Virus record (IMG/VR): IMGVR_UViG_3300034107_000446
Span: 1-64,000 of that record
Length of the DNA: 64,000 nt
Direction: 5' to 3' (one strand)
Source: a virus
Every line of letters starts with the position of its first letter. Within the stretch, counting starts at the first letter, position 1. The notes under the pieces were generated by a model, which saw nothing but the letters and a program-made list of their open reading frames with translations, was not told where the DNA came from and made no database searches. This document shows positions 15,407 to 23,374 of the stretch, one piece after another. The position numbers and the translations under genes were made by a program.

Positions 15407-16018
15407 TTATTTATACCAATTATGATTTTCCGAACCATCAATTAGTGAATAAATTTGCTTCCAGTTATCAACTCTTTTGATCCTTGAATTAACTGCATCA
15501 TTTGCATTATAGTGATGGTTTACTAAAATACAGCGCATGTTATAGTCTAGACCATATTCTGCATTCTTTGTAAGATCTTCCAACCAGAAACAATCTGTAT
15601 CTTTGTATTCCTTAAGAAGTTCCTTTTTATTTTTGGATGAACCACAAAGAATTAATTGTTCGAATGTTGTTTTACCAAATAGATTGTGAATATTTTCCAT
15701 CCGAGCTTCATACATATCCTGTGTATTAGGGATTGCAGAGATACAATGAAAAACATATCCATGTTCCTCGTGTAGTTTTCGGATATACTTGATTGCATCT
15801 TTGAAAGGTGCTAGTCGTTTAAGTGCAGCACTTTCATTGAAGGCTTGTGTTAGCATTTCAGCTTCACTAGATGAGATACCATACATATCTTCAATATCAT
15901 AGCAACCCATTTTCAGGATTTTATAACCATTTGCAATCATCCATTTATGGAAACCTGGTTCCCAATATCCGCATACACCATCATAATCTGTGACAATTAC
16001 ATTTCCATAAACTTGCAT
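15407..16018 (-). CDS. HAD-superfamily phosphatase-like protein
   Basis: A 203-residue protein. Motif I is VTDYDGVCG near residue 10, with the two aspartates of HAD enzymes; a later lysine cluster (SSKNKKELLKEY) and WLEDLTKN fit motifs III and IV. It resembles the deoxyribonucleotidase encoded next to it, and the two form a coupled pair (one-base overlap). Substrate unknown, probably a nucleotide or sugar phosphate. Confidence 0.7.
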   Translation of the reverse strand: MQVYGNVIVTDYDGVCGYWEPGFHKWMIANGYKILKMGCYDIEDMYGISSSEAEMLTQAFNESAALKRLAPFKDAIKYIRKLHEEHGYVFHCISAIPNTQDMYEARMENIHNLFGKTTFEQLILCGSSKNKKELLKEYKDTDCFWLEDLTKNAEYGLDYNMRCILVNHHYNANDAVNSRIKRVDNWKQIYSLIDGSENHNWYK

Positions 16019-16497
16019 TATTTTGATCCTAAACTTAAAGCAATGGCAAGATTGTGATTTGTTGTTTCAAAATCTTTGTGGTGAATTGCAAAACCACCAT
16101 GTTCAGCCCATGGAATACAGTTCTTTTCAAAATCATCAATAAGGACATCGCCGGGTGAATGCATAAACAAGCACTTATTCTTGCCACCCATCATCGGGAT
16201 AACTGTGATATCAGGTGAAAGATGTTTATAAACCCACTGACGTTTCTGCACAGCAGCTACTGTATAGTTTGATTTTGGGCATGCAGTCAAAATGGTTGGA
16301 TTCATATGCTCAACTGAACGAAAGAACTCAAGAGCACCTGGCATAAGCGGGAGATTACTAAAGAAATTTCCATGCCCGTTAATCCATTTCCAAAGTGTAG
16401 GATCATCAAGTTTATGGCTTTCGATTCCAAATGCTTCAAGAAAGTATTTGTCAAAGTCAGCCATCACACCGTCTAGGTCGATATAAAGCTTAGTCAT
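16018..16497 (-). CDS. 5'(3')-deoxyribonucleotidase-like HAD protein
   Basis: A 159-residue protein with motif I YIDLDGVMADFD (nucleophile Asp 7, acid Asp 9), the aromatic cap WKWINGHGNFFSNLPLMPGA, motif II ILTACPKS and motif IV DVLIDDFEKN. This is the NT5C-type deoxyribonucleotidase pattern common in phages; it dephosphorylates nucleoside monophosphates. Near-minimal length. Confidence 0.82.
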   Translation of the reverse strand: MTKLYIDLDGVMADFDKYFLEAFGIESHKLDDPTLWKWINGHGNFFSNLPLMPGALEFFRSVEHMNPTILTACPKSNYTVAAVQKRQWVYKHLSPDITVIPMMGGKNKCLFMHSPGDVLIDDFEKNCIPWAEHGGFAIHHKDFETTNHNLAIALSLGSK

Positions 16498-16520
16498 AAT
16501 ATAGTATAACCTTTCAGGAA

Positions 16521-16676
16521 TTATTCATCTTCACGATCTTCAAACCGCGAAAGTTTTTCATTTGTTTTCTTGCGACGATTATCACGGCGTTCACGCAATT
16601 TACGATCCTTCTCGTAATCATCGTTACCCCACTCGTCGTCCCATTCTTCGCGGAACTTCTTGAAGGATTTAGTCAT
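16521..16676 (-). CDS. Small highly charged protein
   Basis: A 51-residue ORF, mostly Asp, Glu, Arg and Lys (KKFREEWDDEWGNDDYEKDR, then RRDNRRKK). It has its own promoter and an AAAAGGAATC site. Charge pattern suggests a disordered or coiled protein. Function unknown. Confidence 0.6.
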   Translation of the reverse strand: MTKSFKKFREEWDDEWGNDDYEKDRKLRERRDNRRKKTNEKLSRFEDREDE

Positions 16677-16705
16677 TTAGTGATTCCTTTTCCATTTATA
16701 GATAT

Positions 16706-16734
16706 AATATATTATGATTCTTTTGATTTGTCAA
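16706..16734 (-). promoter_or_regulatory. sigma70-type promoter inside a coding end
   Basis: TTGACA, 17 bases, TATATT. The -35 and most of the spacer lie within the last codons of the DUF6433 gene; it drives the small ORF at 16521-16676. Confidence 0.75.
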
Positions 16735-17155
16735 TAGTTTCTAGCGGAAACTCTTGTGGAAATGCAGTAATAACGACATTTTTTGACAAACCTTTTAGTG
16801 GTTTTTGTTCGATCATTTTGCAAAGAAGTTCCGCATCTTCATTATCCACATCTTCCAAAAGTGATATAAAGAGTTGTTCTCTCTTTACACTATTTAGATT
16901 ATCATATCCACCACCTTTGACAAATATTCTTAGACGTCTTGCTTCTGCATATAACATACCTTCAACTCCAACATAGGAATTTTTCTTCCATGGTGGTGCT
17001 GTATTAGGAATCAAAAATTCCACATTTTTATCATATGTATATTTCAAAACTGTGCGAAGAGCAGGGTTATCGTGCTTTCTAAGCCAATCCACTTTTTCTT
17101 CCACAGTCTTTAATTCTGTTGCTTTATTTACAATTTCTGCTATTGAAAATCGCAT
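16712..17155 (-). CDS. DUF6433 protein
   Basis: A 147-residue protein with NPALRTVLKYTYDKNVEFLI and AEARRLRIFVKGGG, then KREQLFISLLEDVDNEDAEL. This matches DUF6433, a family seen beside replication genes in T4-like phages of cyanobacteria and others. Its ATG overlaps the stop of the upstream exonuclease gene (TGATG). Function unknown. Confidence 0.8.
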   Translation of the reverse strand: MRFSIAEIVNKATELKTVEEKVDWLRKHDNPALRTVLKYTYDKNVEFLIPNTAPPWKKNSYVGVEGMLYAEARRLRIFVKGGGYDNLNSVKREQLFISLLEDVDNEDAELLCKMIEQKPLKGLSKNVVITAFPQEFPLETIDKSKES

Positions 17156-18012
17156 CAAAAGTCTCCAATATCTGTTATAAGGTTCTTTAGTTTACGTGTT
17201 ACAAAATAGTTAAATAGCGATGATCTACCTACTTCTTTCTCTTTTGCAAATTCTGTTAGAATTTGTTCTTTATAGTTGGCAGGAACTTCAGCAAGATCAA
17301 TCATTGTCTTGTTGCGGAAATATCTACTTTTGGTAGTTTCATCCATATGTTCAGGGCCCCTCATCAAGTCTTCCAGTCGCTTCGATGTAACGGCTTTTTG
17401 GCGTTCACCAACTACAATCGAATTGTCTGGAGACAAAATATTAGGAACTCCGTCACTGCCATCACCCCGGATAATGTGTTCAGCTAGATATTTATTTGGT
17501 TCATTATTTTGAACCCACTTTTTCTGCACTGGATTGTATTGTTTGACATTTGCATATTTTTGCAGCTGGATATAGTCTTTATCTCCGGACAATACCAAAA
17601 TACTTTCAGTACCATTATTCATTTCCACGCCATATTTATGACAGATAGTACCGATAGTATCATCAGCTTCGCAGTGATCAAAGTGTAATACTTTGTATGG
17701 AAAAAACTCGTCTAGTTCTTCACGAATAGTATTGATGATACGGAATAATTCATTCCAATCAAGTTCAGACTCTTCACGAGATTTGCGGCGGCCTGCCTTG
17801 TAGTATGGAAAAATCTGACGGCGCCAAGACTTTTGACCATCTGCACAGATCACGAGTTCACCAAAATTTTCAGTAAACTTTTTTCGATTAGCTCGTAGGG
17901 AATTTAGAAACATATGACGAATTAAATTTTCGTCAATATCAACATTTGTATGATTACCAATACTCATAAAGAGTGAGGCAAGCATGACCTGGTTATAGTC
18001 TACAAGTATCAT
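17155..18012 (-). CDS. rnh: RNase H / 5'-3' exonuclease, T4 Rnh-like
   Basis: A 285-residue FEN-family nuclease. Acidic residues of the active site sit in MILVDYNQ, VICADGQKSWRRQIFPYYKA, FDHCEADDTIG and LVLSGDKDYIQL. T4 Rnh uses this fold to remove RNA primers from lagging-strand fragments. The helical arch segment with basic residues (YYKAGRRKSREE) is present. It has its own promoter and is coupled to the DUF6433 gene. Confidence 0.92.
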   Translation of the reverse strand: MILVDYNQVMLASLFMSIGNHTNVDIDENLIRHMFLNSLRANRKKFTENFGELVICADGQKSWRRQIFPYYKAGRRKSREESELDWNELFRIINTIREELDEFFPYKVLHFDHCEADDTIGTICHKYGVEMNNGTESILVLSGDKDYIQLQKYANVKQYNPVQKKWVQNNEPNKYLAEHIIRGDGSDGVPNILSPDNSIVVGERQKAVTSKRLEDLMRGPEHMDETTKSRYFRNKTMIDLAEVPANYKEQILTEFAKEKEVGRSSLFNYFVTRKLKNLITDIGDF

Positions 18013-18046
18013 CCTATTTTATCCTTATTCAATTTTATACATAATA

Positions 18047-18074
18047 ACTATAACATACTTTAAGCAAATGTCAA
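18047..18074 (-). promoter_or_regulatory. sigma70-type promoter
   Basis: TTGACA, 16 bases, TATAGT. The -35 overlaps the stop of the gene at 18071-18370. Drives rnh. Confidence 0.75.
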
Positions 18075-18370
18075 CTATTTTCATCAGTGATAGTGAATAC
18101 ATTTCTTGCATAGTCCTGTAGAAAATGTTCTTCTTTTCTTAGATTTAATTGTAGTGATGTTATTGCTTCTTTCAATAAAATTATGGATGGCAGTATTTCA
18201 TTAAAATTCTCTTCGAGATTATAACCAAGTCTAACTAATGATTCAAGAGATGAACTTAAGATTGTATCAGTGATTACTTCTACTTCATAGTCCAGTTTAG
18301 GTTCTTGAATAGTTGTTGTGTTTGTTTTACTCAATCGTGATTTAAAATCAATTATTTCAGCCATTTCCAT
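18071..18370 (-). CDS. Conserved T4-like phage protein
   Basis: A 99-residue, largely helical protein (start MEMAEIIDFKSRLSK; an alternative ATG lies two codons in). The stretch LESLVRLGYNLEENFNEILP and a later helix look like a small dimerising domain. It overlaps the glycosyltransferase gene by 14 bases. Function unknown. Confidence 0.6.
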   Translation of the reverse strand: MEMAEIIDFKSRLSKTNTTTIQEPKLDYEVEVITDTILSSSLESLVRLGYNLEENFNEILPSIILLKEAITSLQLNLRKEEHFLQDYARNVFTITDENS

Positions 18371-19313
18371 TTAACTGCTTTAGAAGACTAATCCATTTAG
18401 ATTGAAAATGTGGTATCGAGTTTTTATTAAGTTCTCTGATTGTATCTGCAGAAAGTGCACTAATAAATCCAGGGTTTTTATGTTCTTGCTTTAGAAGTGA
18501 CTTTGTCATTATATATGCAACATTTGCATGCATATTATGATTTTCAGTATAGTCATACATGACAGTTGCACCTCCTGCAGTTTCTGGGAGCGCACCTAAA
18601 CTTGGGTGTATTACTGTGCAGCCACACTTAATTGCTTCAATCATAGCAATACAAGATGTTTCAGTCCAAATGCAGGGATACAAAAATACATGTGATTGCT
18701 TGAGTGCTGCAAGTACTTCTTCGTTTGATTTTGTTCCGTGATATGTAATCTTTGGATGTGTTTTCAAAGCATCAAAAAGTTTTTCATAATGTTTGTCACG
18801 TTCTTTCCAACCATAGATTTCAAAAGATGAGTAGACATCCAAGTGAATATTATCAAATTCTTTTGAAAGTGCATCAAAAATTGGATACAAAAGTTCCAGC
18901 CCGCGATGGGGTGTTGTGTGATATATAAACCGAATAGGACCAATCGGCCTTTCAATATATTCAAACTCAGTTTCAATGGCATTTTCAATTACAGAACACA
19001 TCGAATACGGAATACCATACATAGTAATATATTGATCTCTTTGCCAGTGTGAAACAAACACTAATTTTGAAAATTTATTCCACCCACCATTTAGAAGGAT
19101 TTTATTCTCTGGATCGGCTGCCAAATCATGGCAATAAAAGATATTTTTAACATCATCATAAATTTGTCTAGGTCTAGAAAAATGGATGGCAAAATTATCT
19201 AGTAGAGATGAGGGAACCGCCGCTAAAAGCCGATCCCTCATCATTTCAGTGCCACCTCTAGCGTTTCTAGATAGATCAGTATCTACTATTGCGCCTCGGT
19301 AAATACAACTCAT
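18357..19313 (-). CDS. GT4-family glycosyltransferase
   Basis: A 318-residue GT-B glycosyltransferase. The C-terminal half shows IRFIYHTTPHRGLELLYPIF, a GTKSNEEVLAALKQSHVFLY segment and ETSCIAMIEAIKCGCTVI, typical of retaining GT4 enzymes (the E-x7-E region). The N-terminal RNARGGTEMMRDRL is the acceptor-side loop. It may modify phage DNA, virion glycans or host surface polymers; the substrate cannot be told from sequence. Confidence 0.82.
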   Translation of the reverse strand: MSCIYRGAIVDTDLSRNARGGTEMMRDRLLAAVPSSLLDNFAIHFSRPRQIYDDVKNIFYCHDLAADPENKILLNGGWNKFSKLVFVSHWQRDQYITMYGIPYSMCSVIENAIETEFEYIERPIGPIRFIYHTTPHRGLELLYPIFDALSKEFDNIHLDVYSSFEIYGWKERDKHYEKLFDALKTHPKITYHGTKSNEEVLAALKQSHVFLYPCIWTETSCIAMIEAIKCGCTVIHPSLGALPETAGGATVMYDYTENHNMHANVAYIMTKSLLKQEHKNPGFISALSADTIRELNKNSIPHFQSKWISLLKQLNGNG

Positions 19314-19576
19314 GCAATAAACTCACTTGTAAAATCTTTGACTGAGTCCCATCTAAAACTGCGCCAGCCAGGTGCATTTACATCATATACTGGCTGGACG
19401 GCGGGATTTTCTGTCTTCGATTTAGTTGTTTCGGACAATACACCATCAGAAGGAATCATTAATTCATTGAGAGTGCAATACATCACTCGCTCTTCACCAT
19501 TAACCTTTGTAAATGTTACTTTACAGATTTTCTCATAAAGGGCATTTTTAATTGTGTCTCTATCTAGCAATTCCAT
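19310..19576 (-). CDS. DUF2693-like protein
   Basis: An 88-residue protein. VTFTKVNGEERVMYCTLNEL and the ending GWRSFRWDSVKDF match the SH3-like DUF2693 family of phages. The ATG at 19576 has a GGGGGTTG site and follows the previous stop by one base; an in-frame TTG lies two codons earlier. Function unknown. Confidence 0.7.
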   Translation of the reverse strand: MELLDRDTIKNALYEKICKVTFTKVNGEERVMYCTLNELMIPSDGVLSETTKSKTENPAVQPVYDVNAPGWRSFRWDSVKDFTSEFIA

Positions 19577-19578
19577 TA

Positions 19579-19857
19579 TCAACCCCCAGTCATACTGAAT
19601 GATTTCTTTTCGAGTTCCTTGCGTGATCCGTGCATAAGATCATTGTAGCGAACTCGAATAAATTTCTTATCAGTCTGTTCTTTATTTGGATTTGCCATAG
19701 TAACCCAAGGATTACTACCATTAATCCAAGCACTCTGGCGGTTCAACATATCTTGTCCGGTATCACGATCTGCGCGGATTGCATTACATGTAGCATTTGC
19801 TACATTCTTGCGTTCGCCTTTTGAGATATATGTCTTACCGCTTGCCTTTTTAGCCAT
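19579..19857 (-). CDS. Conserved T4-like phage protein
   Basis: A 92-residue basic protein (KKASGKTYISKGERKNVANA) with a conserved tail RVRYNDLMHGSRKELEKKSF. Relatives occur in T4-like phages near rnh-type genes as I recall them. Function unknown. Confidence 0.6.
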   Translation of the reverse strand: MAKKASGKTYISKGERKNVANATCNAIRADRDTGQDMLNRQSAWINGSNPWVTMANPNKEQTDKKFIRVRYNDLMHGSRKELEKKSFSMTGG

Positions 19858-19872
19858 AGTATATTCACTCCT

Positions 19873-20109
19873 TCATTTTTTTGGTAATTTTATTAGACCT
19901 AAGTCCATGAGAATTTTATAATTAATTTCTGTAAGATCACCGAATGGGTTTAATCTTAGGGCCGTAATTAATCTATCTATATAAATTAATTCTTTTTCAT
20001 TTTTACTTGCAATACTAAAAGATTCAAAGAAAGTTTCTATGTCATATGGATTTTCACATAATATCCTGGTCGATACCACCTTTTTCTTTTTTATTGATTT
20101 TTCTTCCAT
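19873..20109 (-). CDS. Small hypothetical protein
   Basis: A 78-residue protein (PYDIETFFESFSIASKNEKE, then LIYIDRLITALRLNPFGDLT). It overlaps the dNMP kinase gene by 56 bases, which is unusually long here; an internal start would reduce the overlap but none has a good ribosome binding site. Function unknown. Confidence 0.5.
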   Translation of the reverse strand: MEEKSIKKKKVVSTRILCENPYDIETFFESFSIASKNEKELIYIDRLITALRLNPFGDLTEINYKILMDLGLIKLPKK

Positions 20110-20734
20110 TGGATTCCTTTTCGTGGATCATTTGAATCGCACTAAAGAACTCTGTCTTAGTGCCGTTATTATGAACACGATAGGTGCGAATATCTGGTTG
20201 TTCAGAAAGAAGATGTGATTTTATAATAGGGGTTTGTTTGCCCAAAACAAGTTCTTCCACAAGGTTTCCATTAAAGTATCTTCTTGAATCCGAAGAAAAA
20301 TTGCAACCTTCTCGTGTAAGCTGAATGACTAATATAATTTCAGCTCCAAACTTATTTATAATTGGAGAAAGTTCCTCTTGGAAGCCGCCGTCACTGACAC
20401 AGAAATTGCGGTCAGTTGTTATCTGTTCTGATAACTTTTTGCCAAAATATTCTTTACCGTATTTAGGTTTGATATATTGTTCGGAAACATAGATCATTGC
20501 ATCTCTACGACTTAATGACTGTCCGTTTATTTTTAATTGGGGAACAGGTTGCTCTTTTATTGTTCTATCATTATAACCTTTCATAAACCAACCTTTAGAA
20601 ACACCAAAGAATTTGAATGTTTCTTTGAATAGTTCTTCTTTGAATGAAAGGTGTTTGTATCCTAGTGTCTCATAAAATAAACAGGCTGCGTCTTTGCCGC
20701 AGCCTGGAGGACCATTAAAAACTATTACTGACAA
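20054..20734 (-). CDS. Deoxynucleoside monophosphate kinase
   Basis: A 226-residue P-loop kinase. Walker A is NGPPGCGKDA near residue 10, the lid contains FSSDSRRYFNG and the substrate side shows RRDAMIYVSEQYIKPKYG. The fold and length fit T4 gene 1, which phosphorylates dGMP, dTMP and modified dCMP. It supplies dNDPs between the deoxyribonucleotide reductase step and DNA synthesis. A basic tail (NGRKINKKEKGG) is variable. Confidence 0.82.
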   Translation of the reverse strand: MSVIVFNGPPGCGKDAACLFYETLGYKHLSFKEELFKETFKFFGVSKGWFMKGYNDRTIKEQPVPQLKINGQSLSRRDAMIYVSEQYIKPKYGKEYFGKKLSEQITTDRNFCVSDGGFQEELSPIINKFGAEIILVIQLTREGCNFSSDSRRYFNGNLVEELVLGKQTPIIKSHLLSEQPDIRTYRVHNNGTKTEFFSAIQMIHEKESNGRKINKKEKGGIDQDIM

Positions 20735-20947
20735 TTAAACCTCTGCACCTAGATCTGAAAAGGCGTCATCCCATTCTTCTGCTGTAATACCAGAAAGAAT
20801 AAATTCACGGTCGCTGTCAGTAAGATAGGGCATAATGTCGTGGATATTCCCATGACCTGCCTGCCATGCCATGTAATCATCAAGATTAACGGGAATGCTA
20901 CGAGTACGTTCGATGCCAGAGATTACGCTTTTACGTTTGATATACAT
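20735..20947 (-). CDS. Conserved phage hypothetical protein
   Basis: A 70-residue protein (start MYIKRKSVISGIERTRSIPV). IMPYLTDSDREFILSGITAE and an acidic end resemble a widespread phage family with a conserved Q-D-x-x-P-x-L-T-x-x-x-R-E-F-I pattern. It ends next to the dNMP kinase start and has its own promoter. Confidence 0.7.
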   Translation of the reverse strand: MYIKRKSVISGIERTRSIPVNLDDYMAWQAGHGNIHDIMPYLTDSDREFILSGITAEEWDDAFSDLGAEV

Positions 20948-20983
20948 GTCGATCCATCCTCATTTATATTTGTCGTATAATTC

Positions 20984-21012
20984 AATATATACTCATTCAT
21001 TTGGTTTGTCAA
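20984..21012 (-). promoter_or_regulatory. sigma70-type promoter inside a coding end
   Basis: TTGACA, 17 bases, TATATT. The -35 lies inside the RuvC-like gene just before its stop. Drives the gene at 20735-20947. Confidence 0.8.
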
Positions 21013-21559
21013 CCATTTTGTTGAACCCAAGTTTTGCTATATAGTAAGCATCAACTATGTCAGAGACTGGGTTCCATATTTTCTCGTTCATTATGTCGAG
21101 TGTCTTTCGAATGTCGACATTTGTTTCTTCTAGAAAACATTCATACAAACGTTCTTTATTTGAATTTCCCTTTCCCGTGGCGTGTTTCTTTATTTCAGAT
21201 GGCGCAAAAACAGAAAATGGTATTCCATCTTTCCATAATTTATATTTAAGAAGACCAGTGTTTTCGGCAATCTGAAAGACTCTACCTACTGCATTATATG
21301 CATAACCTTCAATGAAGCATTTTTCTGCTTTATTTTCCATAATAATACGAGAAGACCAACCTGATATATTATCATATCTGTGAGCATCCGAATCATATTT
21401 TTCGTATTCAGTCCCAAAGAACTGCCCAGAAAAAACAATCCATTTTGGTTTTGGGGAAAGATAATAAAACTTACAATTCTTGACATCCCACGTGTCACCA
21501 TCGTGAACACAAATAGATGGACTTGTTAAACTATAATCAATACCAGCAATAATAGTCAT
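20993..21559 (-). CDS. RuvC-like Holliday-junction nuclease
   Basis: A 188-residue RNase H-fold protein. Catalytic acids appear in IIAGIDYSLTSPS (Asp 8), CFIEGYAY (Glu) and the late SDIVDAYYIAKLGF. The middle TGLLKYKLW and a serine-rich PSEIKKHATGKGNSNKERL match RuvC and phage relatives. It likely resolves recombination intermediates before packaging. Its start codon and ribosome binding site are buried in a 13-bp hairpin. Confidence 0.8.
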   Translation of the reverse strand: MTIIAGIDYSLTSPSICVHDGDTWDVKNCKFYYLSPKPKWIVFSGQFFGTEYEKYDSDAHRYDNISGWSSRIIMENKAEKCFIEGYAYNAVGRVFQIAENTGLLKYKLWKDGIPFSVFAPSEIKKHATGKGNSNKERLYECFLEETNVDIRKTLDIMNEKIWNPVSDIVDAYYIAKLGFNKMVDKPNE

Positions 21560-21592
21560 AAATACCTCTACATTTTCTATAGAGGTATTTAT
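21558..21592 (-). promoter_or_regulatory. Start-sequestering hairpin
   Basis: A perfect 13-bp stem with a 9-base loop. Its 3' arm contains AGAGG and the first two bases of the start codon of the RuvC-like gene. Folding would block initiation. Thermodynamics not computed. Confidence 0.65.
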
Positions 21593-21600
21593 TTCATTAC

Positions 21601-21786
21601 TTACATGTTGTCAGAATACCGCTTCATTTGTTCTCGTGCTTCTTCCAAGTAATTAGAAGCACCACCGACTCCACCAGTTTCATCAAACCAGACAAAGACA
21701 CCTTCATCATATTGATAGATATGACTTTCAATTACAATGGGATATTTTGGTTTGGCAAGATATTCGGTATTATCATAATATTCCAT
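21601..21786 (-). CDS. Small conserved phage protein
   Basis: A 61-residue protein (EYYDNTEYLAKPKYPIVIES, then GVFVWFDETGGVGGASNYLE). The ATG at 21786 follows AAGGAATTGACT; a TTG two codons upstream is possible. The phrase WFDETG is a recurring phage motif. Function unknown. Confidence 0.6.
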   Translation of the reverse strand: MEYYDNTEYLAKPKYPIVIESHIYQYDEGVFVWFDETGGVGGASNYLEEAREQMKRYSDNM

Positions 21787-21788
21787 AG

Positions 21789-22091
21789 TCAATTCCTTCT
21801 CATTTGAGCAACATCAATAGCGGCTTCTCTGTTATCACGCCGAATAGGAACAAGATTTGATTTGTGCATTACTGTAATTCCCATAATCTCGTTTCCGGAA
21901 TATACATTTTCAAGTTTTTTTGGTGTTTGGCCTGGAATAGTATCTGAAGTTTTTGGAAGTGTTGATTTTACTCTGTAGTCTGGTATTTCATTAACGATAA
22001 TACCCTTATATCTACCAGTAAACCCAACACGAACCAAAAGTAATTCCATTTGTCTTTCAGCTTCAATTAGTGATTTTCTTTTCTTTTTCAT
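21789..22091 (-). CDS. Conserved phage protein
   Basis: A 100-residue protein beginning MKKKRKSLIEAERQMELLLV. Basic, with beta-rich centre (YKGIIVNEIPDYRVKS) and a conserved-looking end MHKSNLVPIRRDNREAAIDV. Related proteins are known from T4-like phages. Function unknown. Confidence 0.6.
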   Translation of the reverse strand: MKKKRKSLIEAERQMELLLVRVGFTGRYKGIIVNEIPDYRVKSTLPKTSDTIPGQTPKKLENVYSGNEIMGITVMHKSNLVPIRRDNREAAIDVAQMRRN

Positions 22092-22282
22092 GTCAATGGT
22101 TTCAATTTGAAGTCGGGAATTTGATAAGTGTAAATCTGCATTAACATACTGACCTTGTATAGATCTTGATTCAATCTACCTTCTAGATAATCCACAAGAT
22201 CTATAGTTGAGTTTGTATCTACAAGATGCATATCAAAATCAACTTCAAGAGCTTCAGATATTGTACAATCCAAATCAATCAT
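22088..22282 (-). CDS. Small acidic protein, start uncertain
   Basis: A 64-residue protein (MIDLDCTISEALEVDFDMHL, then NSTIDLVDYLEGRLNQDLYK). The reading frame stays open upstream to 22393, but a promoter with TTGACA and TATTAT lies inside that upstream part, so transcripts from it can only make the shorter form. The ATG at 22282 has no strong ribosome binding site. Either form is possible. Confidence 0.5.
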   Translation of the reverse strand: MIDLDCTISEALEVDFDMHLVDTNSTIDLVDYLEGRLNQDLYKVSMLMQIYTYQIPDFKLKPLT

Positions 22283-22330
22283 AATTTCTACAATACTTTG
22301 TTCATATGAACAAATAGTGACGTGAGTTTT

Positions 22331-22359
22331 ATAATAAACCGATTCTAGTAAATTGTCAA
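22331..22359 (-). promoter_or_regulatory. sigma70-type promoter
   Basis: TTGACA, 17 bases, TATTAT. The spacer ends AGAATCGGTT, as in the DUF932 promoter. It lies within the open frame upstream of the gene at 22088-22282. Confidence 0.75.
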
Positions 22360-22367
22360 TAATTGAT

Positions 22368-22619
22368 TTAGAATGGTTGGTCACCATACCCACCGATCGT
22401 ATTTTCTACTTCTTTTACTAAATCTTCATAACCACCAATGTATCTATCATCCCACCATATCTGCGGTACTGTTTTTACACTAGGTAATTTTACTTTCATA
22501 TCGTTCAGATTCTTGTCATCATCTGTGTCTTTCCATTCATATCTGAGACTATATCGTTCCGCAAGTCGTTTTGCTCGGATACACCAACCACATCTTGAAT
22601 GGCCATAAATTGTAATCAT
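22368..22619 (-). CDS. Glutaredoxin
   Basis: An 83-residue protein. ITIYGHSRCGWCIRAKRLAE has the redox pair CGWC at residues 10-13, and VKTVPQIWWDDRYIGGYEDL supplies the cis-proline TVP and the GGYDD-type motif of glutaredoxins. T4 NrdC plays the same part, giving electrons to ribonucleotide reductase. The ATG at 22619 overlaps the previous stop (ATGA). Confidence 0.9.
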   Translation of the reverse strand: MITIYGHSRCGWCIRAKRLAERYSLRYEWKDTDDDKNLNDMKVKLPSVKTVPQIWWDDRYIGGYEDLVKEVENTIGGYGDQPF

Positions 22620-22852
22620 TTCTTTAAATCCTTTCTTGTAAACCAATAACTCCAAGAGTGTAGACAGTGATGTGGATCAAACCAAAATATGGAATCAATT
22701 AACAATACTAAATTAAACTTACCTTCTCTTTTTCGTTGGTAGTTTCGTGCGCTGAAACTTTGATTGCTATAACCACCAAGAATTACGTTTAATAATATCG
22801 AAAATGCTATAAATATTCGCTGAAAATATTTCTTTATTTTTATTGGTTCCAT
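22616..22852 (-). CDS. Small membrane-associated phage protein
   Basis: A 78-residue protein with one N-terminal hydrophobic helix (IFIAFSILLNVILGG) and a conserved-looking core YSNQSFSARNYQRKREGKF followed by DPHHCLHSWSYWF. The pattern of a helix followed by GG-x-x-x-Q-x-F-S-A-R-x and a C-terminal HC occurs in other phages. Function unknown. Confidence 0.55.
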   Translation of the reverse strand: MEPIKIKKYFQRIFIAFSILLNVILGGYSNQSFSARNYQRKREGKFNLVLLIDSIFWFDPHHCLHSWSYWFTRKDLKK

Positions 22853-22912
22853 GGAATAACTCCTTCATAATGCCATGGTGTATTTATTCCATATCAGATA
22901 TCTTTTATGTGT

Positions 22913-23374
22913 TCACTCCTTAAACTCAACTGGCACACAAAAGCCATTCTTCCATGACGAATATTTTGCCTTAGCAAGACTAGTTTCAGTTTCTCCGCTG
23001 TACAGAATTTTATTGAGCTTGATTTTTTTACGCTTGTCGAGCCAAGTTCCGAGCATAATAATCCCTATAAAGGAAGCAACAAAAACCGTTAATACACCAG
23101 TTGTTACTAAAGCGTCGGCTGTGTGGTAGATAAACCCATATCCAATTGAATATACAAGCCAAATGAAGGCCGCGGCGACAGCAAGTACAAATGTAGCAAC
23201 AACAAGAACTTTAAAGATACTATAGAGAGTCAGTTGCCAATATGAACAAAGATTATCTTTACTCTGGACATATCGCTGGGCATAACCTTCACTTTTTAAA
23301 GTACCATTTGTCTGGCACATCTCAAGATTAAGTTTATAATGCCAGGAATTTTTATTTACGGAAAATAGTTTCAT
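22913..23374 (-). CDS. Membrane protein
   Basis: A 153-residue protein with two membrane helices (about 52-76 and 89-112) flanked by cytoplasmic basic segments; the C-terminus is SWKNGFCVPVEFKE. Family unknown; it overlaps the upstream deoxyribosyltransferase-like gene by four bases. Confidence 0.6.
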   Translation of the reverse strand: MKLFSVNKNSWHYKLNLEMCQTNGTLKSEGYAQRYVQSKDNLCSYWQLTLYSIFKVLVVATFVLAVAAAFIWLVYSIGYGFIYHTADALVTTGVLTVFVASFIGIIMLGTWLDKRKKIKLNKILYSGETETSLAKAKYSSWKNGFCVPVEFKE

